From Altererythrobacter sp. Root672 (lineage in GTDB: Bacteria > Pseudomonadota > Alphaproteobacteria > Sphingomonadales > Sphingomonadaceae), in contig NZ_LMHH01000001.1 in assembly GCF_001427865.1 (NCBI RefSeq), positions 1,302,001 through 1,366,000 on the forward strand: a stretch of 64,000 nucleotides of DNA. Reading direction: 5' to 3'. Every line of letters starts with the position of its first letter. The first letter of the stretch is position 1. A program made the translations under genes and the position numbers. The notes under the pieces are model-generated. The model did not search any database. It worked only from the letters and a program-made list of their open reading frames with translations, and was not told where the DNA came from. This document shows, one piece after another, positions 9,675 through 17,193 of this stretch.

Positions 9675-10184
9675 TCAGAAAGCGACCGTGATTGTCACGA
9701 CGTCCTTGTAGTTCCCCGGTGGCGGAGCGGTCTGGACCGGTACCCGGCCGTAAACGACGACATATTGCTGAGTGCCGGTGCCCGTGCCGGAGAGATTTGC
9801 GAGTACCGTGTTGCGCGCCGCCGTCGTGTAGAGCTGGTAACCCACGACCTCTGAACCGCCTTCCCGCTTCATCGCCCGATTGGCGATTTGGGTGGCGTTC
9901 TGCCCGGCGTCGAATGTCAGCGTATACTGCACGCCGGGATTGCACAGGACCCTCAGCGCCTGGGTGCCGCTTGAGCCGGTGTCGGCATTGATGGCCTGCT
10001 GCAGCAGGGTTGCCGTTCCGAAATCGAGCACCGCGTTTCCAAGGCCCCCAGCCGTGGAACCCGAAATATCGCACGAGGCGTTCACGAGCATTCTTACCTC
10101 AAGTTGCCCGGTCGATTGGGTGACTTGCGCTTGGGCCGCTGCAGGCAGGGCAGCGAGGGCGATGAAAAGGGCGATGGCGCGCAC
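9675..10184 (-). CDS. Spore coat U domain pilin (major subunit candidate)
   Basis: A 169-residue secreted subunit, first in the chaperone-usher operon. The start is a GTG at 10184 preceded by AAGGAGGG at ideal spacing; upstream codons in the open frame have no signal character. Signal peptide MRAIALFIALAALPAAAQA, then one SCPU domain with Cys in NASCDISG and VLCNPG and the terminal strand VVTITVAF. The single-domain structure and first position match the main shaft subunit of Csu-like pili. Confidence 0.85.
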   Translation of the reverse strand: MRAIALFIALAALPAAAQAQVTQSTGQLEVRMLVNASCDISGSTAGGLGNAVLDFGTATLLQQAINADTGSSGTQALRVLCNPGVQYTLTFDAGQNATQIANRAMKREGGSEVVGYQLYTTAARNTVLANLSGTGTGTQQYVVVYGRVPVQTAPPPGNYKDVVTITVAF

Positions 10185-10392
10185 TTTGGACCCTCCTTGT
10201 TTTCGTTGCAGCGGAACAGTCCGCCTAAGAAACACGCGCTGCAATTGGGAAACACCCGGACGCGGGAGGTGGAAAGTGTGTAGTTCCAGATCGAGTCAAA
10301 TGACCGCTCAACCTGAATCCCGGTTGGGAAATTGGGTCGTTGCTACGATGAAGCCCGTCGGTCAGCTTTTGGCTTACGAGCCTTCCGCTTTT

Positions 10393-10426
10393 GACTGCGA
10401 TGGGTAGGAAGCGGACGCTAGATCCG
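10393..10426. repeat. Diverged copy of the dispersed repeat
   Basis: GACTGCGATGGGTAGGAAGC followed by GGACG matches the GCAATGGGTGGAAAGCGG core with a few changes. Confidence 0.45.
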
Positions 10427-10867
10427 ACCGTCGCCTTGCAAACACACTGCCTCGTTGCCGCATTCCAGGTGACTTCTCATCAACTCTCGAACCTCGTTGA
10501 TCGCGATGCACGGCGTGCCCGCGTCGAAGTTCAGGGTCGTGAGAGGTACAGGGTAAAACTGGGGCACCACGCTGAGGTTAGCCTCCAGGAGTGATTTGGA
10601 CACGTCGGTACCGTTCCAAGTGATTGACCGATCTGCCCGAATCTTGATGACGTTCGTCAAGTCGCTACCGGGAGCAGCTGGACGGCTGTTTGAAACCTCA
10701 TGGAATGAACGAAAATCAGCTGGCATTATGGAACAGTTGACCGAGCTCGGCACGGCATCTGTGCTCGCTTCATCCCTCGTTAGCACCTTTGCAATGCTAT
10801 CCTCACCGTCGGGCGAGCAAGCTGCAGTCAGGCAGATCAATGACCCCAGCCAGATCGAGCGCATCAT
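10418..10867 (-). CDS. Hypothetical lipoprotein
   Basis: About 149 residues from the ATG pair at 10867/10864. The upstream GTG at 10909 gives an N-terminus that does not look like a signal, so I prefer the inner start. A lipoprotein signal ends in LICLTAAC, predicting lipidated Cys and export. The body is polar with a beta-rich middle (VIKIRADRSITWNGTDV), reminiscent of small ExbD-like periplasmic domains but not close enough to call. It carries four further Cys. It stands alone between repeats. Confidence 0.5.
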   Translation of the reverse strand: MMRSIWLGSLICLTAACSPDGEDSIAKVLTRDEASTDAVPSSVNCSIMPADFRSFHEVSNSRPAAPGSDLTNVIKIRADRSITWNGTDVSKSLLEANLSVVPQFYPVPLTTLNFDAGTPCIAINEVRELMRSHLECGNEAVCLQGDGRI

Positions 10868-11065
10868 AAGTTGCAGTATGGCACGCGGCCCAAGGTCCGC
10901 CAAGGCCACTAGCCGATGGCCGGCAAAATGATCCGTTGCGATCGCAAGCAGAACTCTCCGGGAAAAAGAGGATAATCGGCAGTCATCGCAACGTGGTTAT
11001 TGTCCGCTTCTGACCCATTGCAGACATTTAACACTGCGAAAATTGCGAGATTGATCGAACCGTTT

Positions 11066-11104
11066 GCGGACAGTCCGCTAACGACCCTTTGCGAAGGTTG
11101 GCCG
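11066..11104. repeat. Dispersed repeat copy at the left edge of duplicated cassette 1
   Basis: GGACAGTCCGCTAACGACCC then TTTGCGAAGG. The same boundary words precede cassette 2 near 15660-15682. A further copy (TTGTCCGCTTCTGACCCATT) lies at 10999. Confidence 0.6.
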
Positions 11105-11123
11105 TTCCCGCGAGAATGCCACA

Positions 11124-11306
11124 ATGACGCATTGGACTTTCCGCGACTGGAAGCACCACACCATCGAGAAAATCGTTGGCAACGGCCTTGCCGCGACCGA
11201 GGTGCACCGAGCCGATTATCTTCGATTGCAGATAGGGCTCGCAATTGAACAGGCGTTGCGACACGGACGATCGGGGCTTGGCGACGATGAGCCAGTTACG
11301 CCGTAG
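11124..11306 (+). CDS. Hypothetical 60-residue protein, cassette copy 1
   Basis: A 60-residue protein of unknown function: basic, Trp- and His-rich N-terminus (THWTFRDWKHHTIEKIVG), then an amphipathic helix (ADYLRLQIGLAIEQALRHGR) and an acidic tail. The product at 15711 is the same but for one residue (T for P in LAAxEV). Conservation of the reading across both copies suggests selection or recent duplication. No clear ribosome-binding site. No family recognised. Confidence 0.5.
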   Translation: MTHWTFRDWKHHTIEKIVGNGLAATEVHRADYLRLQIGLAIEQALRHGRSGLGDDEPVTP

Positions 11307-11376
11307 CCGCAATTGAACAGGCGTTGCGACACGGACGATCGGGGCTTGGCGACGATGAGCCAGTTACGCCGTAGCC
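11241..11376 (+). repeat. 68-bp exact tandem duplication
   Basis: Units 11241-11308 and 11309-11376 are identical and start GCAATTGAACAGGCG. The unit covers the last 22 codons and the stop of the 60-residue ORF, so the duplication adds a gene-end fragment without changing the protein. It is absent from the cassette at 15.7 kb. Confidence 0.95.
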
Positions 11377-11812
11377 TGCAATGCGATCCAATGTCCGCTT
11401 TCCACCCAATTCGGTCATCACGACAGCCAGCAAATAGCCGCAAAGCGGACCGTCTGCTTAAAGGTACCCGTCAAAGAGTTCGGAATGACTGCAATGGGTG
11501 GAAAGCGGTCCGGCGGTTTTCGGGTCGCCCACGTCCGACAGCGGCCTGCTATTCGCGATCCCATTTGCCCGATATCGAACAAATGGAACATCACGGTGTC
11601 GCCGCCTTCCGCTAAGGATAGGGCAAGTACTAATTGAGCGTGGTCTGACGAATGGTGCGTGAGAGGGTCAAAGGCGCTTGCCTGGTCGGCTACCCGACCC
11701 GATGCGTTGTAATGCAACGTCAGCGCCTCCATATGGAGATTATCGCAGGCTGATCATGTGCACGCCTGCGGCTGAGAGACCACGTGGCGCTCCCGCATGC
11801 GGGAGATTTGCT
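11377..11812. other. Intergenic stretch with dispersed repeat halves
   Basis: Holds repeat words at 11391-11408 and 11446-11458 and a reverse-oriented core, GCAATGGGTGGAAAGCGGTC, at 11490-11509. A minus-strand open frame (11418-11732) runs through the repeats and I do not support it. A short palindrome TCCCGCATGCGGGA lies at 11791-11804, just before the next gene's ribosome-binding site. Confidence 0.5.
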
Positions 11813-12010
11813 ATGGCTACCCCAGGTTACGAACTCCAAGGTGCCTATCTGGCGCGTGCGGCTAAAGATCATGCCTCGGCGCGTGCGGAGGTCTTGCACC
11901 ACGTTCGCCACAAGCACATGACGTCGGCTGCGAGTTGGGAAAGGCTGGCGCTGTTGGCGGCTGAGACACTGGCCGCTCGCGAAGCTCGCCTGTTCAGTCC
12001 CGATGTCTAA
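11813..12010 (+). CDS. Hypothetical small helical protein
   Basis: 65 residues from the ATG at 11813, supported by GGGAGA 6 nt upstream. The frame is open further left but that part crosses the palindrome and lacks protein character. The product is mostly helical and rich in Ala and His (AYLARAAKDHASARAEVLHH). It overlaps the start of the next gene by 8 nt, so the two are probably co-translated. Function unknown. Confidence 0.5.
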   Translation: MATPGYELQGAYLARAAKDHASARAEVLHHVRHKHMTSAASWERLALLAAETLAAREARLFSPDV

Positions 12011-12290
12011 GATCATGACCCAGGAGAGCGATGTCGTCTTCGCCGCAGCTAGGCGCAAGGCACCACGGTTCCTAACCGAAGAGCGCTGGCAGTTCCGGCT
12101 CTTTCTGGCTGACCGGGTGAGCTTTACTTCGACCCAGTTCGGCGGAGGAGATTGGCGGTGGCAGTTTTGCTCGCCAACGGGAGAGATTCTGGCTGAATGC
12201 GGTGGATATTCCACCGAGTTGGGATGTCGCAATTCCATCCTGCGCCTCCAGAAAGAGGCGGCCTCAGCCACCCTCCCGAGCCAGGACTAA
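12003..12290 (+). CDS. Small DUF1508/YegP-like protein
   Basis: 95 residues. After a basic N-terminus comes one unit resembling the YegP/DUF1508 fold: FRLFLAD...WRWQFCSPTGEILAE then GGYSTELGCRNSILRLQ. That follows the family's pattern of W/F-x-F, NGE-I-A and Y-x-x-K-x-G-x-x-N-x-I. Family members are usually two-repeat proteins of about 110 residues, and this has one unit. Function in the family is unclear. It shares an operon with the 65-residue gene upstream and converges with the serine hydrolase gene. Confidence 0.55.
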   Translation: MSKIMTQESDVVFAAARRKAPRFLTEERWQFRLFLADRVSFTSTQFGGGDWRWQFCSPTGEILAECGGYSTELGCRNSILRLQKEAASATLPSQD

Positions 12291-12298
12291 CCGAGCGG

Positions 12299-13402
12299 TC
12301 AGGCCTTCGGCGTGGAGCGCACCACTTGCCGCGCAATCTGGAAGCCCAAGCTATCGGTATCGACCAGGTTGGTGTTCGCCAGGATCACGATGGTGATGTC
12401 GTCGTCGAGCAGTCTCAACAGCAGCGTATTGGCTCCCATGATCCGGCCCGGCCGCTGTGCGAACCGGTGCTTCTGACCGTCGACATCGAGCGTCGATATC
12501 CATTGCCCGAAGCCATATTCATCGAGCCCTGGCACGAGCATTTCGGCCAAGGCGGTCTCCTGGAGCAGGCGCTTTCCGTATAACGCATTGGCAAAGGCCA
12601 GCAGATCGCCGGCCGTGGAGTACATCCCGCCAGCCGCGTACCAGTTCTGCGGATAGACCGGTAAGTCGTTGGCGAGCGGCGCTTGGCCGTCCTTGTAATA
12701 GCTGGATGCGAGGCGCAGGATGATGCGCGATTGCACGGCCATGCCGGTGGAGGTCATGTTCAGCGGACCGGTGATGCGGGTTTCAACGACCCGATCGAAA
12801 GGGGCGACCTCGATCGCCTCGATGATCTGGCCCAGGATCACATAGTCGGCGTTGTTATAGTCGAAGGCGGTCCCCGGCTCATTCACCAGCGGGCCGCTCG
12901 CAAACTGGTCCATCAACTCCTGGGGCGTATGGGGAAGCTGATAGGCCGGTATCCCGGTCCTGGCAGCGTCCGCAAAGCTGGTCAGGCCTTTGTCGGAATT
13001 CTCGATGCCGGACGTGTGGTTGAGCAGTTGGCGCAACCGTACTTTCGAAGCGCCCTCTCCGCGATAGTTCGGCAGATAGGTTGCGATCGGCGCTTCCAGA
13101 TCGAGCTTTCCGGCTTGCCGCAGCTGCTGGACGAGCGTTGCGGTGAACAGCTTGGTTATCGATGCGATCCGATAGGCGGTATCGGCTGTGCAGGGGACGG
13201 CAAGAGCCCGATCGGCGAGCCCGTATCCTTGCTGCAGAAGCGTACTACCTCTTACGGCGACGAGGATCGTTCCTCCAAAGTCCGTGCCGGCGAGTTTTTC
13301 CGCGACGAAGGTATCCAGCGAGGCGTCTTGCGGCGCGGCATGGGCAAGTTGCGCATAGGCCATGGCGGCCATCGAGGTGGTCAGAAACTCTCGCCGGTGC
13401 AT
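12299..13402 (-). CDS. Serine hydrolase of the beta-lactamase/penicillin-binding-protein family
   Basis: A 367-residue exported hydrolase. The N-terminus MHRREFLTTSMAAMA has a Tat-like double Arg and is followed by a signal ending AHA. Catalytic motifs of the class C-like fold are visible: SxxK as SITK (S81, K84) and YxN as YNN (Y182-N184). The expected third motif (HxG or KTG) appears as RPG in FAQRPGRIMG, an unusual substitution. Typical substrates are esters or D-amino-acid peptides; antibiotic hydrolysis is not implied. It sits 12 nt downstream of the retropepsin-like gene, in the same direction. Confidence 0.8.
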   Translation of the reverse strand: MHRREFLTTSMAAMAYAQLAHAAPQDASLDTFVAEKLAGTDFGGTILVAVRGSTLLQQGYGLADRALAVPCTADTAYRIASITKLFTATLVQQLRQAGKLDLEAPIATYLPNYRGEGASKVRLRQLLNHTSGIENSDKGLTSFADAARTGIPAYQLPHTPQELMDQFASGPLVNEPGTAFDYNNADYVILGQIIEAIEVAPFDRVVETRITGPLNMTSTGMAVQSRIILRLASSYYKDGQAPLANDLPVYPQNWYAAGGMYSTAGDLLAFANALYGKRLLQETALAEMLVPGLDEYGFGQWISTLDVDGQKHRFAQRPGRIMGANTLLLRLLDDDITIVILANTNLVDTDSLGFQIARQVVRSTPKA

Positions 13403-13414
13403 CGATCTTTCCCC

Positions 13415-14236
13415 TCAACCCTTGCGCGGTTCCAGCCAGACCCTCCGGTCCTTGAAGTCTGCGGTTATGAGGAAATGACGCAGGATCGACGTGCCGAGGT
13501 TCAGGTCATTGGCGCTCGGTTGGTCGTCGACGGCCGCACGCACCTCGCGAAAGTCGGTGCCGGCGACCTCGAGTAGTGGAATGACCACGATGTCCCGACG
13601 TACTTCCCCGCCAATACCTCCACCCGCCTTCTGGCCCACGACCGCCAGCTTCAGCTTGTCGGCCAAGGCGCGCGAGATGAGCACCTCGCTGCCATTCCCA
13701 AGGTCAAATTCCGCCTGAGCCATCTGGCCACCCACTACGACCGGCAACGCCTCAACTCCGGCATGAGCGGTGAGCGGCAGTTCGCGGCCGGGAGGCGGGT
13801 CATCGCGCGATGCCAGGACGATGCTCCCTCCGCCAATATCGATGCGCACTCTGGCGGCGTCGAAGAACTCGCGCCCGATCACGGCGTTCGTGGGGCGCTT
13901 GATGAGGCGCTTGGAGAGTTCGCTGAGATCAGTCACCACCACCACTTCCGGGCGCAGGTCGAGACCGAGAACCTCGATCTGCACCCCCTCGACGATCAGC
14001 GCGCTGGTGCTGCCACCCGAGCCTCTGATCGTCTGAGCGGTTCCGCCCGAAATGTTCGCTCGCCGGGCAAATTCCGGGTCGATGAGCGTGGCTTCGGCCG
14101 CGCTATCCAGCAGCGCCTCGGTCTCCACGCCATTGACGCGAGCGTCCACAAAGAGACGTCCGTTATGAATAGCGAGGGGCTCAGCGGCAGCCGGAACGGC
14201 CAAGGCGAAAAGTAGGACCCCAAGGCTGCGGATCAT
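13415..14236 (-). CDS. Retropepsin-like aspartyl protease family protein, two half-domains
   Basis: About 273 residues from the ATG at 14236, which begins a clean signal peptide (MIRSLGVLLFALAVPAAA); the frame is open to 14281. Two retropepsin-like lobes are seen. The first has EALLDSAAEATLID (a D-S-A active-site-like turn), the second EFDLGNGSEVLIS (D-L-G-N in place of D-T/S-G). A tail GTSILRHFLITADFKDRRVWL matches the usual end of such proteins. Bacterial members are often periplasmic. Whether the altered second loop is active is uncertain. Probably co-transcribed with the serine hydrolase downstream. Confidence 0.72.
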   Translation of the reverse strand: MIRSLGVLLFALAVPAAAEPLAIHNGRLFVDARVNGVETEALLDSAAEATLIDPEFARRANISGGTAQTIRGSGGSTSALIVEGVQIEVLGLDLRPEVVVVTDLSELSKRLIKRPTNAVIGREFFDAARVRIDIGGGSIVLASRDDPPPGRELPLTAHAGVEALPVVVGGQMAQAEFDLGNGSEVLISRALADKLKLAVVGQKAGGGIGGEVRRDIVVIPLLEVAGTDFREVRAAVDDQPSANDLNLGTSILRHFLITADFKDRRVWLEPRKG

Positions 14237-14289
14237 CTGCTTCAATCCTGTGAGCGCCGGCGCGGAACTAAGGTCTATCAATTCGGTCT

Positions 14290-14352
14290 ACGTCCGCAAT
14301 GGGTCGCTAGCGCTCCGTCCGCAATCGGCTGCGAAGGGTGGAAAGCGGACGT
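14290..14352. repeat. Dispersed repeat, full-length copy A
   Basis: About 60 bp: CGTCCGCAATGGGTCGCTAG, then a second GTCCGCAAT, then GCTGCGAAGGGTGGAAAGCG. It aligns end to end with the copy at 14822-14890. Confidence 0.8.
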
Positions 14353-14396
14353 CACTGACGCTTGAAAACAGATTGCATTGATAAGCTAGGTTGCAA

Positions 14397-14795
14397 TCAT
14401 GTATTTCGGACTTCCGCCTTCGCTCGTTCAATCAATCTCTCTAATCCACGTAAGATAGATCGACGCTTCATCTTGAGCGTCACAAGCTCATGCAAACTTT
14501 TCTTCAGGAAGTATACATCGGTCGTTTCTGCGGGAATACTCATCTGGAGGTAGAAGTCTCCATAGTGACTCGCATAGTTCCAGAGTTCGTGCGTTTTGCC
14601 GACAAGCGACTTGAGGGCGGGGCATGTCGACAGGTTCCGACCTTGTTGATCAAGCTCTCCCCAAAGGCCCATCGCTTGATTGCCTAGCTCGAAGAACTCC
14701 TTAGCGTGCTTCCGAAACTCGCGGGAAATCAGCTTCTGACTTAGCGCGATCATCGCGGCATCTCTCTGTTCGCCACTTGCCGTCGATGGGTTCAA
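14397..14795 (-). CDS. Hypothetical cytosolic helical protein
   Basis: 132 residues, mostly helical and rich in Lys and Glu, with no signal peptide or membrane segment. Sections such as REFRKHAKEFFELGNQAMGLW and KRRSILRGLERLIERAKAEV look like amphipathic helices. It is flanked on both sides by near-identical copies of the dispersed repeat (14290-14352 and 14822-14890), so it may have moved as a repeat-bounded unit. Family not recognised. Confidence 0.45.
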   Translation of the reverse strand: MNPSTASGEQRDAAMIALSQKLISREFRKHAKEFFELGNQAMGLWGELDQQGRNLSTCPALKSLVGKTHELWNYASHYGDFYLQMSIPAETTDVYFLKKSLHELVTLKMKRRSILRGLERLIERAKAEVRNT

Positions 14796-14821
14796 GCGGA
14801 ACCCCTAGATCGAGACCTATT

Positions 14822-14890
14822 AACGTCCGCTAAGGGTCGCTAACCGACTGTCCGCAATAGGCTGCGAAGGGTGGATTGGAGACTGTCGGC
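14822..14890. repeat. Dispersed repeat, full-length copy B
   Basis: CGTCCGCTAAGGGTCGCTAA ... TGTCCGCAATAGGCTGCGAA GGGTGGATTGGAGAC. It matches copy A at about four of five positions, in the same orientation. Confidence 0.8.
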
Positions 14891-15004
14891 TTTTCGGGCG
14901 AATTGCCGAAAGTTGCCGCTGCGCTCGTTCTTTACAGCCGGCCCGCCTCGCACCATTGAGAAGCAAAGTTCGTTTGCGATGTTGCGCGAAACGAGGGGGC
15001 GATT

Positions 15005-15559
15005 GTGTTCGATTCGATAGGTGCGTTCACCAAGCAATTTACGCCTGTGGATGGGGGTTACCTCTATTATCCAACAAAGCGGGATGGCGGTAAGCTTGTG
15101 ACTGCTGAGGAATATGAACAGTTGGCCGAAGGTTGGTGCAAGGTGGCTGGTCGCCGCGGTACATGGACGATCGCCGGTGTGGTCATGCTGGCGATCTTCG
15201 TTTGGACTGCCGTGTCGCAATTTTTGTCCCTGCCAGACTGGTCGGACTCGGTCTTAGTTGCCGCGTGCGTGATCGGTATTTCAGCGTGGCTGTTCTGGGC
15301 CAGCTTCGCACCACGTCGCCTGGTTAGGGACCGACCCTCGATAACACCGCCAAGACCGATTACAGAGATGAAGCGTCAAGCTCGAGCGCTGCTTAGTCGG
15401 CGCTTGATCATTTTCGTGCTTTTTTTCAGCGGTATCGCGTTTCTTGGTTCGTTGAGCTCGCCAAATCGCGATTTGAAATCATGGGCATGCCTCCTCGGAA
15501 GCGGAGCGATGTTCGGCGGTTATATTTGGGTAGCCATCATGAAGCTTCGGGACCGGTAG
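15005..15559 (+). CDS. Hypothetical inner-membrane protein
   Basis: 184 residues from a GTG at 15005. A soluble N-terminal part (FTPVDGGYLYYPTKRDGGKL) is followed by four predicted membrane segments at about 52-72, 82-102, 132-150 and 158-178. The N-terminal motif VDGGYLYYP...GGKLVTAEEYEQL is, as I recall, common in orphan membrane proteins of sphingomonads; I know no function. It stands alone between repeats. Confidence 0.55.
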   Translation: MFDSIGAFTKQFTPVDGGYLYYPTKRDGGKLVTAEEYEQLAEGWCKVAGRRGTWTIAGVVMLAIFVWTAVSQFLSLPDWSDSVLVAACVIGISAWLFWASFAPRRLVRDRPSITPPRPITEMKRQARALLSRRLIIFVLFFSGIAFLGSLSSPNRDLKSWACLLGSGAMFGGYIWVAIMKLRDR

Positions 15560-15585
15560 GCCTTGCTCAATCTGCCGCGAAATGT

Positions 15586-15677
15586 CCGCTAGTGGGACTG
15601 TGTCACGATCGTTCGAAAGGCAAGAATGGGTCGTTACAAGAATGGGTCGTTAGCGGCCAGTCTGCTTTCGACCCATT
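15586..15677. repeat. Dispersed repeat words before cassette copy 2
   Basis: AATGTCCGCTAGTGGGACTG, a local echo of AAGAATGGGTCGTTA, and AGTCTGCTTTCGACCCATTG lead directly into the duplicated cassette. Confidence 0.6.
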
Positions 15678-15927
15678 GCGAAGGTTGGCCGTTCCCGCGA
15701 GAATGCCACAATGACACATTGGACTTTCCGCGACTGGAAGCACCACACCATCGAGAAAATCGTTGGCAACGGCCTTGCCGCGCCCGAGGTGCACCGAGCC
15801 GATTATCTTCGATTGCAGATAGGGCTCGCAATTGAACAGGCGTTGCGACACGGACGATCGGGGCTTGGCGACGATGAGCCAGTTACGCCGTAGCCTGCAA
15901 TGCGATCCAATGTCCGCTTTCCACCCA
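15678..15927 (+). repeat. Duplicated cassette, copy 2
   Basis: 250 bp, in the same orientation as 11091-11408 and about 4.6 kb away. It lacks the 68-bp tandem duplication and ends at the same GTCCGCTTTCCACCCA repeat word, after which the two loci diverge. Confidence 0.93.
15711..15893 (+). CDS. Hypothetical 60-residue protein, cassette copy 2
   Basis: Differs from the product at 11124 by one residue near position 25 (LAAPEV instead of LAATEV); the other 59 residues are the same. The upstream sequence is also duplicated, so both copies should carry the same start signals. Function unknown. Confidence 0.5.
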   Translation: MTHWTFRDWKHHTIEKIVGNGLAAPEVHRADYLRLQIGLAIEQALRHGRSGLGDDEPVTP

Positions 15928-16454
15928 TGGCGGCCATCCGGTGCTTCGACGGGGCCTTCGGAAGCAGACATTCCGCTTTGGGATTCGACGGAACCCCACC
16001 TGAATGACCGACATGGGCGCAAAGCTGCCCGCACGAACAACCGTCTCGGTCGCGTCCAAGTCAATCAGGGAAAGATGCCGAAAAACTCTGGTAGGACACA
16101 CGGTTCGCGTCACCTTACGGCCAACTCGTATGCGGAGATGTCACCCCCACGTGCATCAAATTGCAACGATCGGCGCACCTCGATATTCCGAAAACTGCTC
16201 AGGATTTCGGTCATTTTCAAAGGCGTTGCGAGGCGCATTATTCACGACCCGAAAAATACGCGGGCGAGGCGGTGGGATAAGCACGTTCTGAGGGGCAACC
16301 GTTTCCCCCCTTCCCCTGCCCTATCCGGTAAACAGGTGCGTTCCGCTGTCTTGACGACCGGAATGGGTGGAAAGCGGTGCTCACCACCAACCCTATGTCT
16401 TCCTCTACTGCTCAATCGACGATAGCCATGCGGTTGGGCAATCAGGGGGATCTC
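15928..16454. other. Gene-poor stretch with repeats
   Basis: I see no supportable gene. It contains a 57-bp repeat at 16038-16094 whose partner is at 31845-31901 and a dispersed repeat core AATGGGTGGAAAGCGG at 16361-16376. The long plus-strand frame across it starts inside the duplicated cassette and has no protein character. Confidence 0.5.
16038..16094 (+). repeat. 57-bp repeat, copy 1
   Basis: CAACCGTCTCGG ... CAATCAGGGAAAGATG ... CTGGTAG matches 31845-31901 at 51 of 57 positions without gaps. The function is unknown. Confidence 0.8.
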
Positions 16455-16733
16455 ATGTCAATGTGGCGCGCTTTCAACTTGATCGTACCTCTCGTTGTGC
16501 TGCCGTATCTCGCTGCCTGCAACTCACAGGCTGAAAGGCGGGCTGCCGAACTTCAGGAGACGTCCGAAAAGCTCGACGCACTCCGCCAGGATGCCATTGA
16601 GATCGCTGATCGGGCCAAAGCTGCGGAACAGGCAGCGCTGTTAGATGATCGGGGGGAAGGTCCCGATGCCGACAAGGGCGTAGACACCATTAGCCCCCAA
16701 CAGCCTGACACCGTCGTCTATACACCGGATTAG
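16455..16733 (+). CDS. Small lipoprotein with coiled-coil tail
   Basis: 92 residues from the ATG at 16455, supported by GGGGGAT upstream. The frame is open from 16377, but only the inner start gives a proper lipoprotein signal (FNLIVPLVVLPYLAAC). The mature part is a heptad-rich helix (ERRAAELQETSEKLDALRQD) that should form a coiled coil, then an acidic disordered tail. Such small Lpp-like proteins can tether or space the envelope; that role is inference. Confidence 0.55.
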   Translation: MSMWRAFNLIVPLVVLPYLAACNSQAERRAAELQETSEKLDALRQDAIEIADRAKAAEQAALLDDRGEGPDADKGVDTISPQQPDTVVYTPD

Positions 16734-16961
16734 CCTTTCCCGCGGCGCTGAGCGGGAAGGAGAAGGCTGGAGGATGACGAAGTGAGCGCACCTATGGCCA
16801 TCACTGCGCCTGACAGGATCACGCTTCGCCCGCTAAGGCGGACGGTCTGGTCAGTCATCTGGCAAATATAGGCATTCGCGCCCGTGTTTACAGCGCGGAT
16901 CCGATGGCCATTCGGCCAGAGCCTCTAGGAACTTTGCCAACCGGCCGGATTTCTACCTAAT

Positions 16962-17114
16962 GTGGAAAGTTGCATTTTCGTCGCGTACCTGCTGATCGCC
17001 CTTGTCGCCGAGGCCGGGCTGTTGACCGCCTTCCTGGCGGGGCGGAAAGCCATGAGCGATACGCGCTGGTATGAACCCCATAGCGATCAGATGCGGAGGA
17101 TGAAGGAGCGGTGA
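16962..17114 (+). CDS. Hypothetical 50-residue single-pass membrane protein
   Basis: A short frame starting at GTG 16962 encodes ESCIFVAYLLIALVAEAGLL as a membrane segment, then TAFLAGRKAMSDTRWYEPHS and a basic tail ending in RRMKER. Hydrophobic helix followed by positive charges fits an inner-membrane peptide. No strong ribosome-binding site is seen, so confidence is limited. Confidence 0.4.
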   Translation: MESCIFVAYLLIALVAEAGLLTAFLAGRKAMSDTRWYEPHSDQMRRMKER

Positions 17115-17193
17115 CCACCCTATGCACTACGGAAATACCTTGATCCAAGCCTAACGTGACGGACGTCTGGCCGAACCAATCGGAGAAGGACGA

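Larger units (their letters stand above)
11091..11408 (+). repeat. Duplicated cassette, copy 1 (with internal tandem duplication)
   Basis: Nearly identical to 15678-15927 apart from isolated substitutions (for example GACGCATT versus GACACATT) and an extra 68 bp. Both copies start at GCGAAGGTTGG and end at GTCCGCTTTCCACCCA, which belongs to the dispersed repeat. The edges of the duplicated unit therefore coincide with repeat copies. Confidence 0.93.

Noticed and set aside
11418-11732. Minus-strand frame of 104 codons
   Set aside because: Its second half is translated dispersed repeat; the first half alone is too weak to support.
12299-13402. Antibiotic-resistance beta-lactamase
   Set aside because: It has SxxK and YxN but an altered third motif, and the family is mostly esterases and peptidases; resistance cannot be inferred.
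11091-15927. Whether the repeated cassettes form a CRISPR array
   Set aside because: There are only two copies 4.6 kb apart, a coding reading inside, no regular short spacers and no cas genes.
15832-16425. A 197-codon plus-strand frame from the duplicated cassette onwards
   Set aside because: It starts in another frame of the 60-residue gene, crosses repeats and has no domain or ribosome-binding site.
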